From Paraspadella gotoi (taxonomy: Eukaryota > Chaetognatha), in NCBI GenBank assembly GCA_051294375.1, contig CM119267.1, positions 7,261,205-7,325,204 of the forward strand: a stretch of DNA of 64,000 nucleotides, read 5' to 3'. Shown in pieces: positions 14,414-60,557 of this stretch. The position numbers and the translations under genes were made by a program. The notes beneath the pieces are model-generated. The model made no database searches, had not been told where the DNA came from, and was given only the letters and a program-made list of their open reading frames with translations. Every line of letters begins with the position of its first letter. Positions within the stretch are counted from its first letter, which is position 1.

Positions 14414-14640
14414 NNNNNNNNNNNNNNNNNNNNNNNNNNNNNNNNNNNNNNNNNNNNNNNNNNNNNNNNNNNNNNNNNNNNNNNNNNNNNNNNNNNNNNN
14501 NNNNNNNNNNNNNNNNNNNNNNNNNNNNNNNNNNNNNNNNNNNNNNNNNNNNNNNNNNNNNNNNNNNNNNNNNNNNNNNNNNNNNNNNNNNNNNNNNNNN
14601 NNNNNNNNNNNNNNNNNNNNNNNNNNNNNNNNNNNNNNNN
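14414..14640. other. Assembly gap (227 N)
   Basis: Run of N, followed by a short GACCGACACGCC tandem repeat (14641-14680) that probably fills part of it. The gap lies just upstream of the first recognised exon of the Ig-superfamily gene, so an upstream exon could be hidden here. Confidence 0.95.
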
Positions 14641-14869
14641 GACCGACACGCCCGACCGACACGCCCGACCGACACGCCCGTCCCTCATCAAAACTTTGGC
14701 TTATGTTGTTTTGAAAGATTAAAGCGAAACGTTTATGGTTTCGCGAAGAAGTGGGCGAAATTAGTGGAGCTGGGGATTCCATGGGGGCGGGTCGAGGGTA
14801 TCAGGCGAAATTAGTCGGGAGAGCTGGGGATTCCATGGGAGCTGGTCGAGGGTATCAGTGTGAAATTAG

Positions 14870-51579
<36,710 letters not shown>

Positions 51580-52719
51580 GGACGAATCAATTAGTATTAA
51601 CGATTTCAAAGATTAATGAGAGAAAAAACAAAAAGAAAATGGGGGGGAAAGCGACTCCTCGTCGGGAGATTAAGGTGGAAACCAAAATCTGACGGAGCTG
51701 GTCTCAAAAATTAATGTCCCCAGAATTAGATGGGAGAAAACGAAGGGCGACACACAAATTCTCCGCTGAGAGAAGACACGAGTCGCTCATTCGGTTGAAA
51801 TTCTTCGGAAAACGAGGTTTTTGAAAGTTTTGTACAGATTCGTCGTCAGAATCAAAGCGAGTCAAGAAAAAAAGTAAAAGGTTGATGGCGGACGCTGCCC
51901 CAAAAAAGCGTTTATGTTACTAAAATGTTCACGATGTAATGAAAATATTTTCAAAGAATAGTTTTCTTATCTTTTGAAAAGCTTAATTTTTAAATGTTCC
52001 TTAAGTTTTAAGTTAAGGGGTTCATCAGTTCGAGATCTCGAATCTCTTTTGTAGTTATTTCTTCTCTTTTTTACATTTCGTACTTTTAAACTGGTTGTGG
52101 TTAATAGATTTTCTTTAATATGCAGATGAGATTAGCCCCGCTTTTACAACAAAAACAAGTTTCGGTGTTCGATATAAATTAAAATTTACGTTTCTGTCAT
52201 TTGTTTAGAATACAACATATTATTTTCTGATCCCTATACAAAACCCATAACATCTGGGCTTTGTTCCTTGAATTAGTGATCTTTTAAATTACAGCCTCCC
52301 TAATAAGTTTTTCTCTATCGTGGGATTGTCAATTTTGAATGGTAATATTTGCGACTCGAAAGTTTATAATTCTAAATGTTTTATATGTACATTGTACAAA
52401 AAGTATTTCTGGTTTTATTAAATATTACTCGATACAAATTTTTTTAATGCTAATAATCAATGGATTTCCTTCACTTTTTATTTTATAAATTATGTGCGAA
52501 ATATTTCTTGTGCTTAGCAAATAAATTTGTCGGAAAAGTTTTGTTTTTAACTTTAAGAATTTTAAAAGAATTACTTATCGTAGCTTGCTAGAGAGTGGAG
52601 TCTTTCTTTCAATATTATCCTTATTTATTAGCATAAGCAAAAAGATGATATCTCAAGTTAAATAGTTGACGTAACTTATATGCTAATCGATTAAATTTAA
52701 ATTAATTATTATCCGTTTT
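51580..52719. other. Intergenic / probable 3' UTR, no gene seen
   Basis: AT-rich sequence after the stop of the EF-hand exon. A possible polyadenylation signal AATAAA lies at 52520-52525, about 940 bp after the stop; closer candidates are variants only. Confidence 0.4.
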
Positions 52720-52928
52720 GATCCTTTGATGTTTAGAGGAAACAAAGTGTTTTTGAATTTGTTACAACGATTTATCAGCATGCTGATGAAGACTCGAACC
52801 CAAAGAGTCGAAACATGTCCCTTTATTAAAAATAAATCGTTGTAACAAATTCAAAAACACTTTGTTTCCTCTAAATAACAAATAACAACGAAAAAGAAAG
52901 GATTATCACATGTAACGATCCTTTGATG
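52720..52928 (+). mobile_element. Small hammerhead-bearing foldback retroelement, copy 1, with 12-bp target duplication
   Basis: The element occupies 52732-52916 (185 bp) between direct repeats GATCCTTTGATG at 52720-52731 and 52917-52928. Arms 52732-52774 and 52833-52875 are perfect 43-bp inverted repeats. Between them lies CTGATGA (52783-52789), a 5-bp stem GACTC/GAGTC, GAAA (52810-52813) and CATGTC (cleavage expected after C52819). The tail 52876-52916 contains AACAACGAAAAAGAAAGGA. The second copy at 57135-57308 shares the start (TTTAG), the AACAAAGT and TACAACGATTT blocks, the core and the tail. Non-autonomous; no reverse transcriptase in the window. Penelope-like elements are the best known animal elements carrying such minimal hammerheads. 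Confidence 0.8.
52775..52832 (+). ncRNA. Hammerhead ribozyme-like motif
   Basis: Type I layout: the 43-bp arms extend stem I, then CUGAUGA, stem II (GACUC/GAGUC, loop GAACCCAAA), GAAA, and a stem III that consists only of the self-complementary ACAUGU ending in GUC. One A lies unpaired between CUGAUGA and stem II. The very short stem III suggests that any cleavage would need a dimer or be inefficient. Identification rests on matching the conserved core; activity is inference. Confidence 0.7.
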
Positions 52929-52992
52929 ATAATAAATTTAAATTAATATCTGGAAGAAGGCTCTTATAGAAAGAGCAACAGAAACAAAAAAC

Positions 52993-52994
52993 GA

Positions 52995-53070
<76 letters not shown>
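52993..53070. repeat. (GAAA)n microsatellite
   Basis: GAAA tetranucleotide array of about 78 bp. Confidence 0.95.
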
Positions 53071-53130
53071 ACGTATTATGTACTATTAGAAAGAAAGAAA
53101 GAAAAGAGAAGAAAAGATTTCGATTTTAAC

Positions 53131-53171
53131 TCTCTCTCTCTCTCTCTCTCTCCCGTCTCTCTCTCTCTCTT

Positions 53172-53219
<48 letters not shown>
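53131..53219. repeat. (CT)n microsatellite
   Basis: CT tract of about 90 bp, some 200 bp upstream of the putative promoter of the EF-hand gene. Confidence 0.95.
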
Positions 53220-53222
<3 letters not shown>

Positions 53223-53417
53223 TTGCAACCCGTGTCAAGATCTTAACTTTTAAAAGGTTTTTAAAAAAGAAGGAATCTTCGAACCAAGTATCGTCGTAAT
53301 TGTCGTCCAGTACGTCGTCAGCATCTTCGTAGAAGTTCCTCGCCGGTCTTCCTCGTCGACGTCGTCGTTCGTCGACGTCGTCGTCGCCCTCGCTGCCGCC
53401 GCTGCCGGTCCGTGAGC

Positions 53418-53427
53418 CTTTAAAAGG
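53418..53427 (+). promoter_or_regulatory. Possible TATA-like element of the secreted EF-hand gene
   Basis: CTTTAAAAGG inside the palindrome CCTTTAAAAGG, about 105 bp before the ATG at 53527. It would place a start site near 53450. Weak evidence. Confidence 0.3.
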
Positions 53428-53526
53428 CCGGAGAACTCGATCCTTCTGTCCCTTCACGCCTTCACAATCAATTCAAGATCCACTCCTTTTCGTTCGTTTC
53501 ATCCGACAGAAAAAAAAAAATCGAAA

Positions 53527-54196
53527 ATGCTTCGAGTTTTATTCTTGGTCGGGATGATGTTCGCATCGGCCTTGGCTCAGTGCCAAAACGAAGTGATATC
53601 GGACCAGCAAGTGGAGGACGACGATTGCATGGTCAAGAATGACAACCGCAAGTAAATTCTTTCACACTTTCACGATACTTTGTGATTTATGGTGATAATG
53701 ATATATATATATAAATACATATAAAACTACGCTGGATCCGCTGAGCGGCTGAAGGGATGAAAGTTGGTTTTCTTTTTTATTTCCTTCATGATTCAACTGC
53801 CATAGGCCTATTAAGCAATAAGCATATCCGGCTAAAAAAATTAATTATTTCTTAGTACCATAATTCTTTTCTCTTTCTTAGTAAATTTTATGCGTATTGT
53901 AGACATTGAACGGTCGCCCTTAATGATTCATTGATTTTCTACAACTATTTTCCCAAAACGCTCCATTTCATCTTAAATTCGGATATAAATTAAATCGTTA
54001 TTAGATTAAGGTTAGACATTGTGTTATAAACGTTCTTTTTTGAGCTATATCTTAATTCTTAAAATGTATCTTTCAAACTTCAATTTTTCCTTTTTCACAT
54101 TTACTTAATTATTTATTGCTAGCTAATTGTTAATACTTAATAACTATTGAGTTTTTCATAATCTTTTTCTTTGTTGTACATAATGTATTGTTTACC

Positions 54197-54254
<58 letters not shown>

Positions 54255-57200
54255 TTTCACTTCTTTTCAAAACTCAATCTGTCCTTATCTTCAGCCTGTC
54301 CTCACAACTGACCAGTGACCAGTGACCACTGTCCTTTACTCAACTCTGTGTTTGAAAATGTCAAAAATTGTTGTCTAAATAATAAAACCCTATAAATTTT
54401 TAATTCGAACGAAAATTTAAGTATTTTCTCATCACAGACATTATGCTCTGAGGGTTAATGAATAGTCATTCAGTCCATATTGAAGTGTGTGAACCGTGTG
54501 TATTATGTATACTATGCACTATGCAGTAGGCTCATAAATCGACGATAATCCGTGATTTTCTTTTTCTTTTTTTTTTTCAGGACGAATTTGAGGAACATCT
54601 TTAAACAACTGGATACGGACGGCAACGAAATCATCGACTATGAAGAACTGCTCACCTTGACCGCATCGACCGCTGGTAAGGTTTTATTTTAGATTGATAT
54701 TCCCTTGAAAATACGATAACCATTTGAAAATATTAATATCGAAACCCAGCGACTGATTCTTCTCCCATTTTTCCATTTGCAGTCGTAGTACCCGACACGG
54801 AGGACGACGAGATCGCCATGGCAACTATCAACTTACCCGAATTCAAAGAAAAGTGGGAAAAATATGTCCAAGATGCTTGCATCCCGAGCGATAAAGCCGA
54901 AACCTACTTTAAAAAGGCAAAAAATTAGTATATAATTGTCGATTGTACTTTTTACAACGAGTTTTAATCGTAAGAATGGTGTTAATTTTTAGGTGGCGGA
55001 GTTGGCAACTGACAATGGAAGCATCACATGCGGCATGACGGCCCAACCACCCGTGAATGAATGCGACCCACAGGATGAGGTCGGTATTTTCATTAACAAC
55101 GATGAACTTGATGAATGCTTTTCTTTTTCAATGGAATGATTTCTTTATCATTTAGCGATTCTAATTTATTTCAACGAGTTTAAATAATTTAAAACAAGGA
55201 AATTAACATTATTTAAAAAACAAGTTTGAGCATGTTAGAGGGTGATAAATAATAATAATAATAATAATAATAAATAATAATATAAATAAACACGAATCAA
55301 GTAAGCAATGATTAATAATAATATGCATCGGTAGGTTTAGAGTCTTTGAGATTGTTCACGACAAGCAAAGAATGTCGGATCTGCCTACGATAATTAAGCG
55401 GTAATAAGCTAATCCGATGATAAATCATGATAATTTTTCTGACTCTCAATTTGTGATTATAACAAATCATAACAGGCTTCTTAATAAATCTATGAAAAAA
55501 TATATAAATCAATTGATATATCAATCATTACCAGTAGCTGTGCCTATACCAACTTGCATAATTTGGTCAACTTTCATAATTTAATCAACTTGCATACATA
55601 TAATAAAATCAACAGGCATAATTTGGTCAATTGGTATAATATGATCAACTGATGTAATTTGGTCAGGTGACGTAATTTGGTCATCTGGCTTGAATTGGTC
55701 AACTGGCATAATTTGGTTCTTAATTTGATCAACTGACATAATTAGGTAAACTGCATAATTTTGGCAACCGGCATAATTTGGTCAACTTGCATAATTCGAT
55801 CTACTTGCATAATTTAATCAACTTGCATTATTTGGTCAGCTGACATAATTTAGTCAACCGGCATAATTTTGTCAATCAATCAATCAATCAATCAATCAGA
55901 GAGAGATAGAGAGAAACTTTTAAAAATTGACATAAATGTGTCTTTTGGTTTTCTGTTTTAAACTCTTTTCCACTCCTATGATTCCATCAAAAACTTATAT
56001 CCAGCTTAATCTAATATACACACATACACATACATACCACATACATACATACATATATACATACATACATACCCACATACAAAATTTCATTTCAATTTAT
56101 CAATCCAATTTTTAATCAATATAATAATTATGAGTAAATATAAGTAAAAATGCAAAAATACAAGTAAATATAACTTTTGTTTTTTCTATATAAACTCATT
56201 TCCAAAATGTAAAAATACAAGTAAATATAACTTTTGTTTTTTCTATATAAACTCATTTCCATTCGCACGAATATTAGCGGTAATTAATTAATAAATTAAT
56301 TAATTTGATCCGAAATGTTTGTTTTTTGGTCACTTACCACGACAAAATCAACGACGACGATGATGGCGACGACGACAATAATGCCGATAACGATTGACTA
56401 AATTGATTGATTAATTGATTAAATAATTAATTAATTGATAAATAAATTGACTGATTGAATAATTAATTAATATATAAATAATTGATTGATTTAATAATTA
56501 ATTTATTGATTAATTGACTGTTTAATTATTCTTTATTAATTAATTAACTAATTGATTAATTAACTGATTAATTATTTGATTAATTAATACATCTTGCATA
56601 ATCAATTGGTGAAACAGGTTTATAGTTTTTTCCATTTAAACTCATTTCCACTCAGACGATTCCATCGAACTTGATTTCCAGCTTAATCACACACTTTCCT
56701 ACCCACATACAAAATTTCAAGTCAATCGTCCCATCCACTCATGAGTAATAATATATTCTTTGTTTTTTCTATTTAAACTCTGTTCCACTCCCACGATCCC
56801 ATCGAAACTTCATATTCAGCTCAATCACACACTTCCCTACCCACACACAAAATTTCATTCAAATCCATCCATCCAATCAGTTTTTTTGCTAAGGTTGGAT
56901 GGACGGACGGAAATCCTTTTTTTTTTTTTTTTTTTTTTTTGCATAATTTATTATAATTCGATATTTTGACATGATATATGTGAATGCCCGACAAGATTGA
57001 GGGGGCGGAACGACGGACCGACAAAGTGAATTATGGAGTCGGGATCTGACTAAAAATTATGTACATTATAATTGAAATAAATTAAAATTAAATTAAAATA
57101 AATTATCCGACTAAAAATTATGTACATTATAATTTGTGGTATTCCTTTCGTTTCGTTGTTTAGGTGTTTTAGTGAAAACAAAGTTTAGAGTTTGTATTAC

Positions 57201-59376
57201 AACGATTTTTATTTAATTTAATCAGACATGTTTCGACTCTTGTTCGAGCCTTCATCAAATTAAATAAAAATCGTTGTAATACAAACTCTAAACTTTGTTT
57301 TAACTAAAGTACATTATAATTGAAATAAATTATCAAGAATGGGGAATTTTCATTTTAACACTAAAAGTTGTGTACCCAATGGGTTGAAAACTAGATAATA
57401 ATGGTTAAGTGACTGTTAGAGATAATGAAAATGAAAATTATTTTTAAAATTTATCTTATTAATTAGCGCACGGAAGCATTTAAAGATTATTTTATTACTA
57501 TATAAAGTTTAAAATTTTTTTTTAATTTTTCAATTTTTTTTAATTGATTCTGAAAGAGCTTTAAAAGTTAGATAAAGGTTATAATACAAATTTTTTTAAA
57601 AATTTTGTTTTATTGATGAAAATTTAAAAAAACCATGAAATTCAGCCAATGATGATGATGATGATGATTTTTTAAGGTTTTTTATATTTTTAACCAATTT
57701 ATTGTCAAATTTTAAAAAAATTGTAGTACTAACCTTCATTTAACTTTTCAAGCTCTATAGGAATCCGTTCTTAAAAAATAAAATTTTTTTTAAAAAACTT
57801 GTTATTTGTTATATATTCATAAATATTTAAAAGCTTCAGTGCAACAACCCAATGAACTAATTCAAAAAGTTGTATTGAAAATCGATTTAGTAATAGAAGG
57901 AAAAAAGGAGTTTTTTTGAGAGAACTAAAAGTTATAAAAAGTGTTCAATTTTGGCCCGCCTGTAAATAATGAAGTCTGTCTTTGTCCTTCCCTTATATTA
58001 CGGGGCTTTGAAATGTTTCGAATAAATTTGGAACAAACATTATAAATATGGTTCAACAAATTAAAACTTTTGTCCAGGCCTCCAGCAACAAATACGCAAA
58101 GAATAAAAAAAAACATTAAATTTAAAATAAAAACTAAGCCCTGAAAATATAATTTGTAATATTCAAAACTGTCTTTCTTTTTCTTTCTTAGTGTTGCTTA
58201 TTGTTCAAGAAGTTCGACAATTTCATCACTGGAGATAACCAAGTCTCCGAAAAGGAGTTCTGCCTTAAGTTGGCGGAGGTAAGCTCAATAAGTTTTTTTT
58301 ACATACAGTATTTTAAAATTAAGAGGACTTTTTTCAATTCATGTTTTTATACGTGCTTTACGGAAAAACCTTCCATCTAAAATTCATCGGTATTGATAAA
58401 TATTATTCCGTAAACTACAATTACATTATTTAATTTTAAGTTGCATGGAATGGAAAGAAAAGAGGAGATGAAAAGAGAGATTAAGTGAGAAACGAAACAT
58501 AAAAGAAAGAAAATAAAGGAAAAGAAAAAGGGGGAAAAAAAAAGAAAAGGAGAGGAGAGAAAAGAGCAAAAGAGAAAAGAAGAAAGGATAGTAACAGACA
58601 GAAGAATAAGGGAGAGAAGAGGAAGATAGAAAGAAAAAATAGGTCAGTAATGGAAGTATTTGGTGATAAAAGGCCAGGAAAGGCAAGGCAAGGAAAAGAC
58701 ATGAGAGGAAAGAAGAGGAAAGGAGAGGAAAGAAGAGGAAAGAAGAGGAAAGAAGAGGAACGGAAAAGATAAGTGGGGGAAACTAAGGAAATAAAGATAA
58801 AATTGCTGAGGATCTTCCGGGTCGGTGATTTTTTTTCTGCTTCTTATGAGCACAAACGTTATATTACCCCAACCTCCCTTAACTGTAACCGGTAACCATC
58901 CCTAACCCTAACTACCCCTAACCCTAACCACTTCTAACCCTAACTATCCCTAACCACCACTAACTCTAACCACCCCTAACACTAGCTAGTAGCTACCCCA
59001 AACCCTAACCACTCCTAATCCTAACTAGCCTATGTACTCATAACCCTAACTACCCATAACCCTGACCACCCCTAATTCTCACCACCCCTAACCTTAACCA
59101 CCCACGACCCTAAATACCCTTAAACTTAACCAAAGCTTACCGGGGTTTGTTACAATAATACAATAATATATGCAAATATAAAAATAACCGACCGGTTGGG
59201 TTCCCGTCGGTGAAAGTAAAAGGAAAGGGAAGGAAAAGGAATAGAGTTAATTTTATTATAGATTTCTCTTTCGAGGTTTATTTGTTATTTTTTAACAGAT
59301 TAAAAATAGCAGATTGTTATTTTTTTTTTATTAATTTTTTTAGGTCATTCGCAAGGACAACCAGGATGAAGAATGA
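53527..59376 (+). CDS. Secreted EF-hand calcium-binding protein
   Basis: Six exons: 53527-53651, 54581-54675, 54783-54916, 54993-55079, 58192-58278 and 59344-59376 (TGA); all phases match and give 186 residues. A signal peptide (MLRVLFLVGMMFASALA, cleavage likely before QCQNE) sends it outside the cell. The first EF-hand has the canonical loop DTDGNEIIDYEE after helix LRNIFKQL. The second region, LFKKFDNFITGDNQVSEKEF, fits an EF-hand but lacks Asp at loop position 1, so binding is doubtful. Eight cysteines suggest disulfides. The tail is acidic (DNQDEE). Intron 3 (54917-54992) begins with GC, not GT. Intron 4 hosts a hammerhead-bearing element and long repeats; intron 5 hosts a telomere-like array. 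Exact family unknown; extracellular calcium buffering or matrix roles are possibilities only. Confidence 0.88.
54201..54249. repeat. (CT)n microsatellite
   Basis: CT tract of about 50 bp in the first intron of the EF-hand gene. Confidence 0.95.
55540..55880. repeat. Degenerate 18-20 bp minisatellite
   Basis: Some 15 units of the form CATAATTTGGTCAACTGG with substitutions, ending in a TCAA tetranucleotide run (55873-55899). Intron 4 of the EF-hand gene. Confidence 0.9.
55930..57050 (+). repeat. Family D repeats (three partial copies) with (CATA)n and TTAATTGA arrays
   Basis: Copies near 55930-56110, 56615-56760 and 56760-57050 share TTAAACTC.TTTCCACTC, A.GATTCCATC, CCACATACAAAATTTCA and, in the last, GGACCGACAAAGTGAAT. 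They resemble 36490-36790. Between them are a CATA array (56030-56090), a duplicated 50-bp unit (56160-56270) and a TTAATTGA-type array (56396-56600). Confidence 0.7.
57122..57321 (-). mobile_element. Small hammerhead-bearing foldback retroelement, copy 2, with 13-bp target duplication
   Basis: The element occupies 57135-57308 on the minus strand between direct repeats GTACATTATAATT at 57122-57134 and 57309-57321. Arms 57175-57219 and 57257-57301 are perfect 45-bp inverted repeats. Read on the minus strand it starts with TTTAG, contains AACAAAGT and TACAACGATTTTT, a hammerhead-like core, and a tail with AACAACGAAACGAAAGGA and CCACA, all shared with copy 1. It lies in intron 4 of the EF-hand gene, opposite to transcription. 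Confidence 0.8.
57220..57256 (-). ncRNA. Hammerhead-like core with altered first base
   Basis: On the minus strand the core reads TTGATGA instead of CTGATGA, then GGCTC/GAGTC stem II with one wobble pair, GAAA (complement of 57231-57234), CATGTC ending at 57225. Mutation of the conserved C would be expected to weaken or abolish cleavage. Confidence 0.6.
58865..59135 (-). repeat. Interstitial degenerate telomere-like array (CCCTAA-type)
   Basis: Many CCCTAACC and CCCTAACTA units, equivalent to TTAGGG on the minus strand, with variable spacing. It is preceded by a long purine-rich GAAAG/GAGG stretch (58450-58790). Intron 5 of the EF-hand gene. Confidence 0.8.
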
Positions 59377-59459
59377 GATGAAGAATTTTCTTCTATCGTA
59401 GACAAAATTGAAGATTTAAATTTTATTTTTGACCTAAAAATGATAAAACTATTTTTTTG

Positions 59460-59465
59460 AATAAA
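59460..59465 (+). terminator. Putative polyadenylation signal of the EF-hand gene
   Basis: AATAAA 84 bp after the TGA at 59374-59376, followed by T-rich sequence. Confidence 0.6.
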
Positions 59466-59639
59466 ACCGTTTTTACTAATTTTACCTTCGTATTTTTCTT
59501 TTAATGGAAACGTTAGTTCATTTCAACTGAATTAAAATAAAAGGAACATAATAAAAAAGTATCTCGTAAAAAGGATGCAGTCTTTCAAACCCTTAATCAT
59601 AAGTGGGACGTTAAATCTTTTAATTTTTATTTTCAACAT

Positions 59640-60125
59640 ATACTATTATACATAAGTATTCCCCGATCTAATACTTAAGGGAGTGGTCTTTTCATACAAT
59701 TGAAACATTCTTCATTTTTTGTCCAAAGTCAGGGGCAAGATAGCTTATTTATGAATGGATAATTTTTATATTGGTTGTACCAATTTCATAAAATTCAGCT
59801 CCTTGTATTTTGATGCTAGTGCGGAGTACAATAAGTATTCCCCGATCTAATACTTAAGGGAGTGGTCTTTTATACAATTGAAACATTCTTTGAAATATTT
59901 TCCACTTCATTGATAGGGAAGCCAGGTACTCTGGGAGTGAATAAACGAGACTGTGAGAGAGTCTTGATTGAAAGCTTGCAGGGACCTGCTATGTCATTAT
60001 CTTGTAAGAGTGATGGAGGCCTTAAACCACCAAAGCCTGTCCAAAGTCAGGGGCAAGATAGCTTATTTATTAAATGAATGGATAATATAATTTTTATATT
60101 GGTTGTACCAATTTCATAAAGAAAC
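59640..60125 (+). repeat. Family C repeats with local duplication
   Basis: Two overlapping copies. The block GTATTCCCCGATCTAATACT with AAGGGAGTGGTCTTTT appears at about 59657 and 59831. The fuller second copy contains AGGGAAGCCAGGTACTCTGG, TGATGGAGGCC, TTAAACCACCAAAGCC, CAAGATAGCTTATTTATT and TATATTGGTTGTACC. The same order occurs inverted at 63640-63815. This fills most of the space between the EF-hand and astacin genes. Confidence 0.8.
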
Positions 60126-60410
60126 TAAGGGAAAAAATAGTTTCCAATATAATTGAAATCTTGTAGCACTTAATTATTTTATTATCTCGTTAGAGGGAGA
60201 GAGGCCGTAATCCACCTTAGCATGTCCATTGTCCAGTGTCCTGTGTCCACAGTTCAGTTTCCAGTGATCTGAGTCAGGTGTCAAAACTCAAAACCGAGCG
60301 TGTTCTTCTTTGAGTTAATTGGTTATGGAATGAACAGATAATTGTCTCTATTGTGGCAATGATTGAGATACCAATTGCGTATGCCTCGCGCACCTGGGAC
60401 ACGAAGCTTC

Positions 60411-60427
60411 ACAGATAAAGTGATAAC
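60411..60427 (+). promoter_or_regulatory. Paired GATA-type sites upstream of the astacin gene
   Basis: AGATAA and TGATAA lie within 17 bp, about 135 bp before the astacin ATG. GATA factors drive gut protease genes in several animals, but use here is only inference. Confidence 0.2.
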
Positions 60428-60557
60428 CCAAAACAAACGATGCCTTGTGTATAATTCCCGTCGCTCGTTCGATTTAAACCGGACTTTTTTCTCATTCCTG
60501 CCCGAACCAAAAAAAAAAAAAAAAAAATTTAAAAAACGATCCGTTCGAGATTTAAAA

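Noticed and set aside
14641-14685. CRISPR-like array
   Set aside because: GACCGACACGCC units are contiguous short tandem repeats without spacers, in animal DNA.
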